The notes: generated by a model not told the origin, from the sequence alone. A stretch of DNA of 64,000 nt from Salipiger sp. H15 (GCF_040409955.1 NZ_CP123384.1:1146001-1210000); one strand, 5' to 3'. Numbered from the stretch's first letter, positions 35,218-43,535 are shown. Made by a program: numbers and translations.

Positions 35218-35645
35218 CGGTCCCGGATGCCGAGCTGCTGCGCGTCTCCGAGGTCCTGCGTGATCGCGCGCTGGCGCGCTTCCGCCGCGATCTCGAGGCC
35301 GAGGCCCGGCTGGGCGCCGAGCGGGAGCGGATCGACGCGCTGCGCCGCGCCGCGCTCGCCGAGGCCGGCGCCTTCGGCGCGCACCAGATCACCGGGATGA
35401 GCGGGCTCTGGCAGGGGGAGCTTCTGCGCCGGCGCGCGGCGATCCAGCTGGGCATCGCCGAGGCGCGCGCCCGGCAGGGCTACAGCGGCGCGGCGGCCCG
35501 CGCGGACTTTTCCCGGGACGCGGCGGCGCGGGCGCTGGCCGAAGCGGCGCGCGCGGCCCGCGCCGCGAAGCGCCTCGCGGCGGAGGAGCGCGCGCTCGAG
35601 GAACTGGCCGTCCTGCGTCTCTGGCTGAGCGGGGACAGGGGGTGA
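35214..35645 (+). CDS. Uncharacterised Ala/Arg-rich helical protein after flhB
   Basis: The 143-residue protein overlaps the flhB stop (ATGA). It has no signal or membrane segment and is almost entirely predicted helix, rich in Ala, Arg and Glu, with heptad-like stretches (RFRRDLEAEARLGAERERIDALRRAA and the C-terminal AARAARAAKRLAAEERALEEL). The size and coiled-coil character recall FliJ-type export chaperones or stalk proteins. No FliJ is otherwise seen in the window, but the sequence is too low in complexity for assignment. Its coupling to flhB supports an export role. Confidence 0.65.
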   Translation: MTVPDAELLRVSEVLRDRALARFRRDLEAEARLGAERERIDALRRAALAEAGAFGAHQITGMSGLWQGELLRRRAAIQLGIAEARARQGYSGAAARADFSRDAAARALAEAARAARAAKRLAAEERALEELAVLRLWLSGDRG

Positions 35646-35652
35646 GCCGGGG

Positions 35653-36210
35653 TCAGTTGTCCTGCCGGGCGATGTCGGTGATCAGCACGTCGCGCACCCG
35701 GGCGCCAAGGATGTTGCGCGCGGTCTCGAACAGCACGCGGCGCAGCGCATCCATGCGCGGGGTTTCGGTGAAATTGCCGTCGAATCCGCCGATATTGGCG
35801 TGATCGAAGAGCGTGCGGAGGAACCCGTCGCGCAGCTTCGGCTCTTCCTCGAAGGTGGCGGCAGCGCTGCCGGCAGCGACCTCGAGCGAGATCGACAGCA
35901 CCACCAGCGCGGCGACGCGCGAATCCTCGACCACGGGCACGACGAACTGGTTGTTGAGCTTGACGTATTCCGTCCCGCTTTCGCCCTCGCCATGCTCCGA
36001 TCCGCCATGCTCCGAGGCGCCCTGATCCGCGGCGGTGTGATCGCCGGACCCCGCGGCGGGCTCGGCCGGATGACCGCCGTCCTGCGCGGTGCCGGGCTCG
36101 GCCGAGGCATGCTCGGCGCCGCTGTCGGGGGAAGGTGCGAGGAAGAGCCCCGCGCCGATGCCCGCGCCGGTGCCGATGAGGGCGAGGAGGAGGGGGAGAA
36201 GCTTCTTCAC
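35653..36210 (-). CDS. fliL: Flagellar basal body-associated protein FliL
   Basis: The 185-residue protein has an N-terminal membrane helix (LLPLLLALIGTGAGIGAGLF) and a His/Gly/Glu-rich periplasmic linker (about residues 30-80, with repeated HGGSEHGEG). A FliL domain follows: YVKLNNQFVVPVVEDSRVAALVVLSISLEV and MDALRRVLFETARNILG. FliL surrounds the stator and supports torque or stator stability. It is the last gene of a leftward nine-gene operon starting at flgB and is convergent with the flhB operon, leaving only seven bases between stop codons. Confidence 0.88.
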   Translation of the reverse strand: MKKLLPLLLALIGTGAGIGAGLFLAPSPDSGAEHASAEPGTAQDGGHPAEPAAGSGDHTAADQGASEHGGSEHGEGESGTEYVKLNNQFVVPVVEDSRVAALVVLSISLEVAAGSAAATFEEEPKLRDGFLRTLFDHANIGGFDGNFTETPRMDALRRVLFETARNILGARVRDVLITDIARQDN

Positions 36211-36221
36211 GCGGCGCCCCT

Positions 36222-36950
36222 TCAGAACGGCAGGATCATGTCGAGCGCCTGCTGGCCGTAGCGCGGCTGCTGCATGTCGGTGATCTGGCCGCGGCCGCCG
36301 TAGGAGATCCGGGCCGAGGCGATCTTGTCATAGGTAATCTCGTTCTGGCGCGAGATGTCCTCGGGGCGCACGAAGCCTGTGACGTTCAGCTCGCGCAGCT
36401 CGAAATTCACCCGGACCTCCTGCAGGCCCGAGATCTCGAGCACGCCGTTGGGCAGCACCTTGGTGATCGTCGCGGCGATGCGCAGGGTCAGCTTCTCGTT
36501 GCGCTTCACCGATCCGTCGCCGCTGGCGCTGCTCGAGCCGGAAATGTCCACCGCGGTCGCCAGCGAGGTGCCGTCGGTCATCGTCGCCTCGTGGCGCTGC
36601 GGGTAGCCGAAGAACTCGGGGATGCCGAGGCTTTCGGAGCCGGAGCGCGACCGGTCGGTGGAATTGGAAATCTCGGCCTGGTCGTCGATCTCGATCACCA
36701 CGGTGAGGATGTCGCCGGTCTCCATGGCGCGGCGGTCGCCGAGCAGCGAGCCGCGGCCGCCGCTCCAGAGCGAGGCATGATCGGTGACCCGCAGCGGCAG
36801 GCCCGGGTCGCGCGCCGAGGAATAGGCCATGGCGGCATGTTCGGCGCCGCTCTCCGTCGGGGTGAAGCTGGGCGGGCGCCCGAGGTGGTCGAGCCGGTCG
36901 CAACCGGAAAGGCAGAGGACGGCGACGAGCAGGGTGCGGCGGTTGGTCAT
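36222..36950 (-). CDS. flgH: Flagellar L-ring lipoprotein FlgH
   Basis: The 242-residue precursor begins MTNRRTLLVAVLCLSGCDRLD with a lipobox (Cys17). It contains the FlgH signature segments SLWSGGRGSLLGDRRAMETGDILTVVIEIDD and, later, LPNGVLEISGLQEVRVNFELRELNVTGFVRPEDI, ending PRYGQQALDMILPF. FlgH forms the outer-membrane L-ring around the distal rod. It sits between flgA and fliL, three bases after flgA. Confidence 0.95.
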   Translation of the reverse strand: MTNRRTLLVAVLCLSGCDRLDHLGRPPSFTPTESGAEHAAMAYSSARDPGLPLRVTDHASLWSGGRGSLLGDRRAMETGDILTVVIEIDDQAEISNSTDRSRSGSESLGIPEFFGYPQRHEATMTDGTSLATAVDISGSSSASGDGSVKRNEKLTLRIAATITKVLPNGVLEISGLQEVRVNFELRELNVTGFVRPEDISRQNEITYDKIASARISYGGRGQITDMQQPRYGQQALDMILPF

Positions 36951-36953
36951 GGT

Positions 36954-37373
36954 CTACTCCGGCGAGACGTCGATGCGGCCGCCCGGGCCGATCGTGCCGA
37001 CGAGAAGGCTGCGGGAGGCCAGGTTCATCACCCGGATGCGGTCCCCTGCGGCGCCGCGCGACATGGCGCGCCCCTCTGTGACGATGCGCAGCCCGGCGTG
37101 TTCGTAGACCAGCTCGACCAGCTGGTTGCGCTCGACCAGCGCGGGTTCGGTCAGCTGCGCGGTCATGACGGGCTGGCCGGCATAGACGGCGACGAGGCTC
37201 TCCCGCCCGATCGCGGCGCCGAGCGCGTCTGCGGCACCGGACACCACCCGCGGGTCGAGCCGGACCGCGTCGGCCGCGATAACCTCCTGCGCGCGGATCG
37301 TGCGCGTCGCCACGACGCTTTCCGCCCCGGCCGGCGCGGCGACAAGCAGCAGGAGGAGGGTGCCGCGCCGCAT
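36954..37373 (-). CDS. flgA: Flagella basal body P-ring formation chaperone FlgA
   Basis: The 139-residue protein has a signal peptide (RRGTLLLLLVAAPAGAES, cleavage near residue 18) and a SAF/ChapFlgA domain. That domain includes TIRAQEVIAADAVRLDPRVV, GRESLVAVYAGQPVMTAQL and GAAGDRIRVMNLASRSLLVGTIG. FlgA is a periplasmic chaperone that promotes FlgI polymerisation into the P-ring. It is shorter than enterobacterial FlgA (about 220) but normal for the Rhodobacteraceae form. It lies two bases downstream of flgG and upstream of flgH. Confidence 0.92.
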   Translation of the reverse strand: MRRGTLLLLLVAAPAGAESVVATRTIRAQEVIAADAVRLDPRVVSGAADALGAAIGRESLVAVYAGQPVMTAQLTEPALVERNQLVELVYEHAGLRIVTEGRAMSRGAAGDRIRVMNLASRSLLVGTIGPGGRIDVSPE

Positions 37374-37375
37374 GG

Positions 37376-38161
37376 TCAGCGCACCTGCACGGTCGCGGCG
37401 AGCATCTGGTCCGCGGCGGTGATCACCTTCGAGTTGAGCTCGTAGCCGCGCTGCGCCTCGATCAGCTCGGTGATCTCGTAGATCGGATCGACGCTGCTTT
37501 CCTCGAGATAGCCCTGCCGCAGCATGCCCAGCCCGTCCACCCCGGCGGTGCCCTGCAGCGGCGGGCCGGAGGCCTCGGTCTCGGTGAAGAGGTTGCTGCC
37601 GATCGCCTCGAGCCCGCGCGGGTTGGTGAAGCCGGTCAGGGTGAACTGGCCGAGGAGCTGCGCGGGAACGGTGCCGTCGAAATAGGCGTAGACCTCGCCC
37701 TGCTGGTTGATCGAAATGCTCTTTGCATCGCCCGGGATGGTGATCTCGGGTGCCACGGGCAGGCCCTCGGAGGTGACGATCAACCCGTCGGCGCTGCGCT
37801 TGAGCGCGCCGTCGCGGGTATAGGCCGCCGCGCCCGAGGGCAGCGTGACCTCGAGATAGCCCTTGCCCTCGATGGCGACGTCGAGGTCGCCGCCGGTGGC
37901 CGAGGAACTGCCCTGCGCGAGGTTCACCGAGACCGCCGCGGGTCGGACCCCGAGGCCGAGCTGGACGCCTGTGGGCAGCATGGTGCCGTCCGAGGCGCTG
38001 ATCGTGCCGGCGCGGTGCAACTGCTGGTAGTGCAGGTCGGCAAACTCGGCGCGGCGGGCGTTGTAACCCGTGGTGCTCATGTTCGAGAGGTTGTGCGAGA
38101 TCACCTCGACCCGCATCTGCTGGGCACTCATTCCTGTGGCGGCGATTTTCAGGGCACGCAT
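37376..38161 (-). CDS. flgG: Flagellar distal rod protein FlgG
   Basis: The 261-residue protein opens MRALKIAATGMSAQQMRVEVISHNLSNMSTTGYNARRAEF, the FlgG N-terminus with a HNLxNxxTxGY motif. It has the FlgG-specific DLHYQQLHRAG segment and ends with Flg_bbr (YLEESSVDPIYEITELIEAQRGYELNSKVITAADQMLAATVQVR). It forms the distal rod. flgA follows two bases downstream, while flgF lies 15 bases upstream in the same operon. Confidence 0.95.
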   Translation of the reverse strand: MRALKIAATGMSAQQMRVEVISHNLSNMSTTGYNARRAEFADLHYQQLHRAGTISASDGTMLPTGVQLGLGVRPAAVSVNLAQGSSSATGGDLDVAIEGKGYLEVTLPSGAAAYTRDGALKRSADGLIVTSEGLPVAPEITIPGDAKSISINQQGEVYAYFDGTVPAQLLGQFTLTGFTNPRGLEAIGSNLFTETEASGPPLQGTAGVDGLGMLRQGYLEESSVDPIYEITELIEAQRGYELNSKVITAADQMLAATVQVR

Positions 38162-38176
38162 GGGCGGCTCTCCGGG

Positions 38177-38890
38177 TCAGGTGAACAGGGTCTTGATGGC
38201 GGTCTTCAGGCGATCGTCCTCGCGGTCGAGGAAGTTCTGGCCCATCTCGTAGGCGCGCTGGACCTCGATCAGCCGCGCGAGCTGCAGGATCGGATCGACG
38301 TTGGAGGATTCCAGCGCCCCCTGGATGATCTTCGGGTCGTCGACCGGCTCGGTGCCGCCGGGCGCGCGGAAGAGCGTCCCGCCCTCGCGCTCGAGGTCCT
38401 TCGGGTTGGGCGGGCGGACGAGGCCGATCTGGCCGACCGGCTGGCCGCCGCTGCTGAGCGTGCCGTCGCGCGCCACCGCGAGGTCGGCCGCGCCGGGCGG
38501 CACGAAGACCGGCCCGCCCCCTGCGCTCAGCACCGGGTAGCCGTCATGGGTGACGAGATCGCCCTGCGCGCTGGTGGTGAAGGCGCCGTTCCGGGTGAGC
38601 CGCTCGCCCGCGGGGGTCTGCACCAGGAAGAAGCCCTCGCCCTCGATCGCGAGATCCAGCGCCGCCCCGGTGCGGGTGATCGCCCCCTGGGCGAAGGAAC
38701 TGTCGCGCACATGCGCTGCGCTCATCGAGACCGAGCCGCCGCGGCCCGTCTCGCGGATGTATTCCGAGAAGATCAGCCCCTGCTGGCGGTAGCCGGTGGT
38801 GTTGGCATTGGCGACGTTGTTGGCGATCAGCTGCAGCTCGCGCATGAGCCCGGTCTGGCGGGAGAGGACGGTGTAGCCGGCGGTTTCCAT
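38177..38890 (-). CDS. flgF: Flagellar proximal rod protein FlgF
   Basis: The 237-residue protein begins METAGYTVLSRQTGLMRELQLIANNVANANTTGYRQQG, the FlgF form of the rod N-terminal domain. A central domain follows with LDLAIEGEGFFLVQTPAGERLTRNGAF, and a C-terminal ARLIEVQRAYEMGQNFLDREDDRLKTAI closes it. It is a minor proximal rod protein between FlgC/FlgB and FlgG. fliQ ends one base upstream of its start codon. Confidence 0.94.
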   Translation of the reverse strand: METAGYTVLSRQTGLMRELQLIANNVANANTTGYRQQGLIFSEYIRETGRGGSVSMSAAHVRDSSFAQGAITRTGAALDLAIEGEGFFLVQTPAGERLTRNGAFTTSAQGDLVTHDGYPVLSAGGGPVFVPPGAADLAVARDGTLSSGGQPVGQIGLVRPPNPKDLEREGGTLFRAPGGTEPVDDPKIIQGALESSNVDPILQLARLIEVQRAYEMGQNFLDREDDRLKTAIKTLFT

Positions 38891-38891
38891 C

Positions 38892-39161
38892 TCAGCCTCC
38901 GTTAATCATCGGGATGACGCGGGACTGGAAGAAGGCCACCAGCGTCTCGGTCATGAAACTCATCGAGATCCAGAAGGTGATGACGATGGCGAGGAGCTTC
39001 GGCACGAAGGTGAGGGTCATTTCCTGGATCGAGGTGAGCGCCTGGAAGAGCCCGACGCCGACCCCGGCGAGCAGCGCGGCGGTGAGGATCGGCAGCGAGG
39101 TGAGCGTGGCGACCCAGAGCCCCTGGCGCAGCGTGTCGAAGAAGATGGTTTCGGTCAGCAT
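38892..39161 (-). CDS. fliQ: Flagellar export protein FliQ
   Basis: The 89-residue protein has two membrane helices (LWVATLTSLPILTAALLAGVGVGLFQALT and FVPKLLAIVITFWISMSFM) and the connecting SIQEMTLTFVPK motif that identifies FliQ. It joins FliP and FliR in the export channel of the flagellar type III machine. It lies between fliE (three bases upstream) and flgF (one base downstream). Size is exactly typical. Confidence 0.94.
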   Translation of the reverse strand: MLTETIFFDTLRQGLWVATLTSLPILTAALLAGVGVGLFQALTSIQEMTLTFVPKLLAIVITFWISMSFMTETLVAFFQSRVIPMINGG

Positions 39162-39164
39162 GGG

Positions 39165-39455
39165 TCAGACCGGCATCCGCAGGATTTCCTGGTAGGCTTC
39201 GACCACCTTGTTGCGGATCGTCACCACGGTCTCGACCGCGAGCTCGGACTGGGCGAGGGCCTGGACCAGCGCATGCGGATCGGCATCGCCGGTCATCGCC
39301 GCGGTGGAGGCCCGCTCGGCCTCGCCGAGCGTCGCGGTGAAGTCCTGCACCGCGGCGGCAAGCCGGGCGCCGGCACCGCCGCCTTCGGTCTCGGGGTCTG
39401 TGGCGGGACGCGCCGCCGCGTATTGCTGCGCGGCGAAAAGCGATCGGATATCCAT
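39165..39455 (-). CDS. fliE: Flagellar hook-basal body complex protein FliE
   Basis: The 96-residue protein has a short variable N-terminus. The FliE core follows with AVQDFTATLGEAERASTAAM, DPHALVQALAQSELAVETVVTIRNKVVEAYQEILRMPV, including the characteristic C-terminal rod-type helix. FliE is the adaptor between the MS-ring/export gate and the rod. The order flgB-flgC-fliE-fliQ is conserved in alphaproteobacteria. Confidence 0.93.
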   Translation of the reverse strand: MDIRSLFAAQQYAAARPATDPETEGGGAGARLAAAVQDFTATLGEAERASTAAMTGDADPHALVQALAQSELAVETVVTIRNKVVEAYQEILRMPV

Positions 39456-39499
39456 TCTGAATTCCTTTCACGTTTGGTCTGTGGCCTGGCCGCGAGGGA

Positions 39500-39892
39500 T
39501 CACCGTCGCAGCAGGTCGAGAAGGTCCGAGCCCATCCTTCGGGTCTGCTCGAACATCTGCAGGTTGGCCTCGTAGCTGCGCTGCGCCTCGCGGGCGTCGG
39601 CGATCTCGATCAGCAGGTCGACGTTCGAGCCGAGGTAATGCCCGGTCGCGTCGGCGAGCGGGTGGGCAGGGTCGTAGATCTCGGCAAGGTCCTTGCGGTC
39701 GAGCGACACGCGGCCGGGCCGGACAAGGGACATGTCGGTGCCGCCGTCCTCCTCCGTCTCGAAGGGGATGGTCTTGCGCCGGTAGCCTGGCGTGTCGGCG
39801 TTGGCGATGTTCTCGGCGAGCGTGCGCAGCCGCAGGGACTGGGCCCGCAGCCCGCTCGCGGTGACCGAGAGGGCATCCGAAAAGGCGCTCAT
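39500..39892 (-). CDS. flgC: Flagellar proximal rod protein FlgC
   Basis: The 130-residue protein starts with SDALSVTASGLRAQSLRLRTLAENIANADTPGYRRKTIPF. It ends with NVDLLIEIADAREAQRSYEANLQMFEQTRRMGSDLLDLLRR, the two coiled rod helices of FlgC. It builds the proximal rod with FlgB and FlgF. It is 62 bases downstream of flgB and 44 bases upstream of fliE. Confidence 0.94.
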   Translation of the reverse strand: MSAFSDALSVTASGLRAQSLRLRTLAENIANADTPGYRRKTIPFETEEDGGTDMSLVRPGRVSLDRKDLAEIYDPAHPLADATGHYLGSNVDLLIEIADAREAQRSYEANLQMFEQTRRMGSDLLDLLRR

Positions 39893-39954
39893 CCTGTGCT
39901 CCTTTCTGCGTGGGGTTCGCCGCGATTTCAGCAGGCGCTTGCGTGGCGGGAGGG

Positions 39955-40329
39955 TCAGGTGCCGAGGCTGGTTCGCAACAGTGTGAGGTTCGAGCGGTAG
40001 ATCGCGAGCGCTCGTTCATGGGCCCGCTGCGCTTCGACGGCATCGAGCATCTCGGCCTCGAGCGAGACGGTGTTGCCGTTGGGATCCTCCGCCCGCCTGC
40101 GTTCCACGAGTTCGAACGCATCGGGCGGGTCACCTCCTAGATGGCCGGGCCGCGTGCTTCGCATGGCGTTCTGCGGGTGACGGAGCGTGTCCTCGAAGGC
40201 CGGCAGCGTCACGCCGCGGTAGCCGGGCGTGTCGGCGTTGGCGATGTTCTGCGCGCTTGCTGCCTGTGCGGCGCCGGCGTGGCGGGCCATGGCAATGGCG
40301 GTACGAAACACGTCCAGGGTCTGGAACAT
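39955..40329 (-). CDS. flgB: Flagellar proximal rod protein FlgB
   Basis: The 124-residue protein begins MFQTLDVFRTAIAMARHAGAAQAASAQNIANADTPGYRGVTLPAFED, the FlgB N-terminus, and ends with a helix EAEMLDAVEAQRAHERALAIYRSNLTLLRTSLGT. It is the first gene of the leftward operon flgB-flgC-fliE-fliQ-flgF-flgG-flgA-flgH-fliL. I chose the ATG at 40329; a much longer frame through the intergenic region and fliI has no support. It is divergent from fliI with an 85-bp shared control region. Confidence 0.93.
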   Translation of the reverse strand: MFQTLDVFRTAIAMARHAGAAQAASAQNIANADTPGYRGVTLPAFEDTLRHPQNAMRSTRPGHLGGDPPDAFELVERRRAEDPNGNTVSLEAEMLDAVEAQRAHERALAIYRSNLTLLRTSLGT

Positions 40330-40352
40330 CGGGGCTTCTCCCTCGATTGGCT

Positions 40353-40367
40353 TCAACCAAGGCTTAA
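40353..40367. promoter_or_regulatory. CtrA-like site in the flgB/fliI divergent promoter
   Basis: TCAA-N7-TTAA matches seven of eight defined CtrA positions and lies 24 bp from the flgB start and 48 bp from the fliI start. The 85-bp gap must contain both promoters. Confidence 0.35.
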
Positions 40368-40414
40368 CGGTGATTCCTTTAGAAATGGTTTGAACCTGGG
40401 GAAGGGATCGCCCG

Positions 40415-41788
40415 ATGGAAGAGAGCGAGATCGCCTCGCTGCGCCGACGCATTGCGGGGGTGCAGCCGGTGCGAGCGGTAGGGCGCGTGCGCTCGGTCGA
40501 AGGGACGATCATCTGGGTGCGGGGCCTGGCGCACCAGGCACGGATCGGGGATCGGCTGAGGTTGATGCGCGCCGCCGGTCCGCTCGGGGGCGAGGTGTTG
40601 CGCATCCGCGAGGAGCTAGTCGCCATGCTTCCTGACGACGGGGTCGAGGGCGTGTCGCAGGGGGATCGCGTCGCGGTGCTGGGCGCGCCGGGCCTCGCGC
40701 CGTCGGATGGCTGGATCGGTCGGGTGATCGACCCCTACGGCGTGCCGCTCGACGGTGCGCCGATCGCGCCCGGACCGCAGCTGCGCTCGATCCGCGGCAG
40801 CCCGCCCCCCGCGGCGTGGCGGCGTGGGCTCGGCGCGCGGCTGGCCACGGGCCTGGCGGCTTTCGACACCTTGCTGCCCATCGTGCGCGGTCAGCGGATC
40901 GGCCTCTTCGCCGGCTCGGGGGTCGGCAAGTCGCGGCTGCTCGCGGCGCTGGCACGGGGCATGGCGGCCGAGGTCGTGGTGCTTGCCCTGGTCGGCGAAC
41001 GTGGCCGCGAACTGCATGATTTCGTTCACGATGTCCTGGGGCCAGAGGGCATGGCGCGGGCGGTGGTCGTGGCGGCTACCTCGGACCGGTCACCACTTGA
41101 GCGCCGGCGCTGTGCCATGGCGGCGATGACGGTGGCCGAGCATTTTCGCGACCAGGGTCGGCAGGTGCTCTTCCTGGCCGATTCCATCACCCGTTTCGCC
41201 GAGGCGCATCGCGAGGTGGCTATCGCCGCGGGCGAATTGCCGGCGCTGCGGGGGTTCCCACCCTCAACCGCGCACCAGATCATGCGGCTCGCCGAACGGG
41301 CCGGGCCGGGGGTGGCGGGCAGCGGCGACATCACGGCGGTGTTTTCGGTCCTCGTCGCCGGGTCGGACATGGAGGAGCCGATCGCCGACATCCTGCGCGG
41401 CGTGCTCGACGGGCACACGGTGTTGAGCCGCGAGATCGCCGAGCGCGGGCGCTACCCGTCGATCGACATCCTGCGCTCGGTCTCGCGCAGCCTGCCCGAG
41501 GCGGCGAGCCCGGCCGAGAACGAGATCCTCCTGAAGGTGCGCCAGCTGCTCGGGGCCTATTCGAGGTCCGAGGCGATGATCCGCGCTGGGCTCTACCGGG
41601 ACGGAGAGGATGCCGTGCTCGACCAGGCGATCCGCATCTGGGCCGAGCTGGACGGGTTCTTCGCCGAAGCGTCGCCGCACGGGCCGGCGGCGGCATTCTC
41701 GAGGCTCGAATTGCTTCTGCGCCGCGCGGGCTCCGGCACAGCAGGGAGTTTTGGTGCAGCGGTCGGGCGCGGTCGGCAGGTGGGGTAG
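40415..41788 (+). CDS. fliI: Flagellum-specific export ATPase FliI
   Basis: The 457-residue protein resembles the F1 beta subunit. Walker A is GLFAGSGVGKSRLL near residue 165, ALVGERGRELHDFV follows, and Walker B is VLFLADSITRFAEAHRE. GRYPSIDILRSVSRSLPE is specific for FliI and related type III ATPases. FliI energises substrate unloading at the export gate, normally with FliH and FliJ, neither of which is clearly present here. It stands alone on the plus strand, divergent from flgB and convergent with the DUF1217 gene. Confidence 0.95.
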   Translation: MEESEIASLRRRIAGVQPVRAVGRVRSVEGTIIWVRGLAHQARIGDRLRLMRAAGPLGGEVLRIREELVAMLPDDGVEGVSQGDRVAVLGAPGLAPSDGWIGRVIDPYGVPLDGAPIAPGPQLRSIRGSPPPAAWRRGLGARLATGLAAFDTLLPIVRGQRIGLFAGSGVGKSRLLAALARGMAAEVVVLALVGERGRELHDFVHDVLGPEGMARAVVVAATSDRSPLERRRCAMAAMTVAEHFRDQGRQVLFLADSITRFAEAHREVAIAAGELPALRGFPPSTAHQIMRLAERAGPGVAGSGDITAVFSVLVAGSDMEEPIADILRGVLDGHTVLSREIAERGRYPSIDILRSVSRSLPEAASPAENEILLKVRQLLGAYSRSEAMIRAGLYRDGEDAVLDQAIRIWAELDGFFAEASPHGPAAAFSRLELLLRRAGSGTAGSFGAAVGRGRQVG

Positions 41789-41869
41789 GCTCGAATTGCG
41801 TGTTTCGCGGGCTGTCTGCGGGTGTCGCTCCATGGACTCTGCTTGGGGCGCAGACCTGTGCCCTCGGGC

Positions 41870-42679
41870 CTAGAGCGCGTCCCATCGCGGCAAGTTCTGC
41901 AAGAGGGTTAGTGCGATTTGCCCAGTTCCGGCGGCCTTGAAATCCTTGACCTGCTCCTGCAGCAGGTAGGTCTGCGCGATCTTGGCCAGGGTCTCGTGCG
42001 CGGACAGCTCGGAGACGTCGCTGGATCCGAACCGGGCTGCGGCCTTGTCCTTGAACACCTCGAGTTGCTGATCGATGTCGAGCTGGCCCAGCGAGCTTGG
42101 CAGGCCGAGCGCGCCCTCGAACACGGTGCGCAGCGGTTGGTTCCCCATGATGCGGAACCACTTGGTATCGTTGGAGACCGCGGCTGAGCCAATTTCCGGG
42201 AGGCTGCGCTGCAGCGCGAGGGAGAGACGCAGGGCATTGTCCTGCTCGCCGACAGCGACCTCGAACTGCTGGGCACGGAACTTGGCGATGATCTCTTCCG
42301 CGAAGTCCGGGTAGCCGGTGCGCGGTCCGCCGAGCCGGTCGAAACCGAAGCTCCGCGTCATTGCCTTGTAGCGCTCATCCGCCAGTTTGTTGGCCAGCGC
42401 ATCCGTCGCGGTCGTCCCTTCCTCGAGCAATTTGCGGATGAAGAACTTGCTGTCGATGTCATCCTGCAGGCCGAAGGCCCCGAGCGCGACGCGCAGGAGG
42501 CGGCGGTCGGCCACAAGATTCTCAGCCGTGGTGATCCCGGCGATCTTTTCCGCGAAATAGTCGGTGTCGCGGACAAGCGAAGGGCTGGCGTCGAAGCTCG
42601 CCTGTTGGACGTCGCGCGTGCTCCGAAGGAACTGCCAGGCGACGAGGCCACTGCCGACGATGATGGGTTGAAAGCTCAT
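41870..42679 (-). CDS. DUF1217 family protein in the flagellin operon
   Basis: The 269-residue protein has two related halves: TTAENLVADRRLLRVALGAFGLQDDIDSKFFIRKLLEEG and the later QFEVAVGEQDNALRLSLALQR, GLPSSLGQLDIDQQLEVFKDKAAARFG. This is the DUF1217 pattern found in flagellar clusters of alphaproteobacteria. It has no signal peptide. The start overlaps the flbT stop by four bases, placing it at the end of fliC-flaF-flbT. Its role is unknown; a part in flagellin secretion or filament assembly is inferred only from context. Confidence 0.82.
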   Translation of the reverse strand: MSFQPIIVGSGLVAWQFLRSTRDVQQASFDASPSLVRDTDYFAEKIAGITTAENLVADRRLLRVALGAFGLQDDIDSKFFIRKLLEEGTTATDALANKLADERYKAMTRSFGFDRLGGPRTGYPDFAEEIIAKFRAQQFEVAVGEQDNALRLSLALQRSLPEIGSAAVSNDTKWFRIMGNQPLRTVFEGALGLPSSLGQLDIDQQLEVFKDKAAARFGSSDVSELSAHETLAKIAQTYLLQEQVKDFKAAGTGQIALTLLQNLPRWDAL

Positions 42680-43080
42680 GCGCGACCCGCCGCCAGGAGC
42701 CTGTCCTCGCGCGGGATGAGCGCGCGGAGCGATTTCAGGCATTGGTAGAAATGTTCGTCGAGCAGCGCTTCGGTCGCGCGGGTGAGCAGCGTGCGGCTGT
42801 CGGGATCGGTGAGGATGCGGCTCAACTCCTCGATATTGCGTAGAAGATCGGCCTTGGTCCTTTCCGCCGGTACGTCGCCGGTCAGGACGAGCTGCGCGGT
42901 GTAGCACAGGCGCCGCACGGGCGTGAGCGCCTCGTCAGGGTGGATCGCATCCTTGAGCCGCAGGATGTTTGCGCCCGGGGTCATGATCGACAGCTTGCTG
43001 CGGCGATCACCATTTTCGATCACCGCGCCGTTGATCAGCAGGCGTTCGTGCGGGCCGAGCTTGAGAACCAGGCCACTCAT
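42676..43080 (-). CDS. flbT: Flagellin biosynthesis repressor FlbT
   Basis: The 134-residue protein begins MSGLVLKLGPHERLLINGAVIENGDRRSKLSI, then NILRLKDAIHPDEALTPVRRLCYTAQLVLTGD, matching the FlbT family. In Caulobacter, FlbT binds the flagellin mRNA leader and promotes its decay until the hook is complete; FlaF acts in the opposite or a coupled sense. Here flbT overlaps flaF by five bases and lies downstream of the single flagellin gene, so the same checkpoint is likely. No signal peptide is present, as expected. Confidence 0.93.
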   Translation of the reverse strand: MSGLVLKLGPHERLLINGAVIENGDRRSKLSIMTPGANILRLKDAIHPDEALTPVRRLCYTAQLVLTGDVPAERTKADLLRNIEELSRILTDPDSRTLLTRATEALLDEHFYQCLKSLRALIPREDRLLAAGRA

Positions 43081-43535
43081 CGCATCTGCGCCTGGGAAAC
43101 CGCGCCGGCCTGGTGTCTCGGAGCGATCTGAGCCGCAGGGGAGGCGGACTCGGCGGTGACGCTGCGTGCCGGGCGGGCGTTGAGACCTGCGAGAATGGCG
43201 CTGTTCACCTCGATGAGCGGCGCGAGTCTGGCCTTTCGCGAGAGCACCTTGGCCGTGTGAACCTGGACGAATTGCGACAGGTAGAAGATCTGCGCCCGCA
43301 GGTCCGGCGGCAGCTTGTTGTCCTGGTCGGCCACGTCCACGGCCAGCGCGGTCCAGAGCTTGCAGTTGTCGTGCAGCGCGGCGACGAGGGCGGGGTAGTG
43401 GCGCGGACCGGCTTCGGCGGCGCTCTTGATGCGGTGGGTGATCCGCGCGATCAGCTCGTATTCGATGGCGCGGTCGGTGCGTGTGCTGGCGTTCGAGTGC
43501 GCATAGGCGCGGCGCGCCATGAAATTTGCATTCAT
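43077..43535 (-). CDS. flaF: Flagellar biosynthesis regulator FlaF
   Basis: The 152-residue protein begins MNANFMARRAYAHSNASTRTDRAIEYELIARITHRIK and includes LVAALHDNCKLWTALAVDVADQDNKLPPDLRAQIFYLSQFV, the conserved FlaF core. FlaF is required for flagellin synthesis or secretion in alphaproteobacteria and works with FlbT. I chose the ATG at 43535 because the resulting start matches the family and AAGGG lies about eight bases upstream. It is 83 bases downstream of fliC. The C-terminal 35 residues are longer and less conserved than usual. Confidence 0.9.
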   Translation of the reverse strand: MNANFMARRAYAHSNASTRTDRAIEYELIARITHRIKSAAEAGPRHYPALVAALHDNCKLWTALAVDVADQDNKLPPDLRAQIFYLSQFVQVHTAKVLSRKARLAPLIEVNSAILAGLNARPARSVTAESASPAAQIAPRHQAGAVSQAQMR

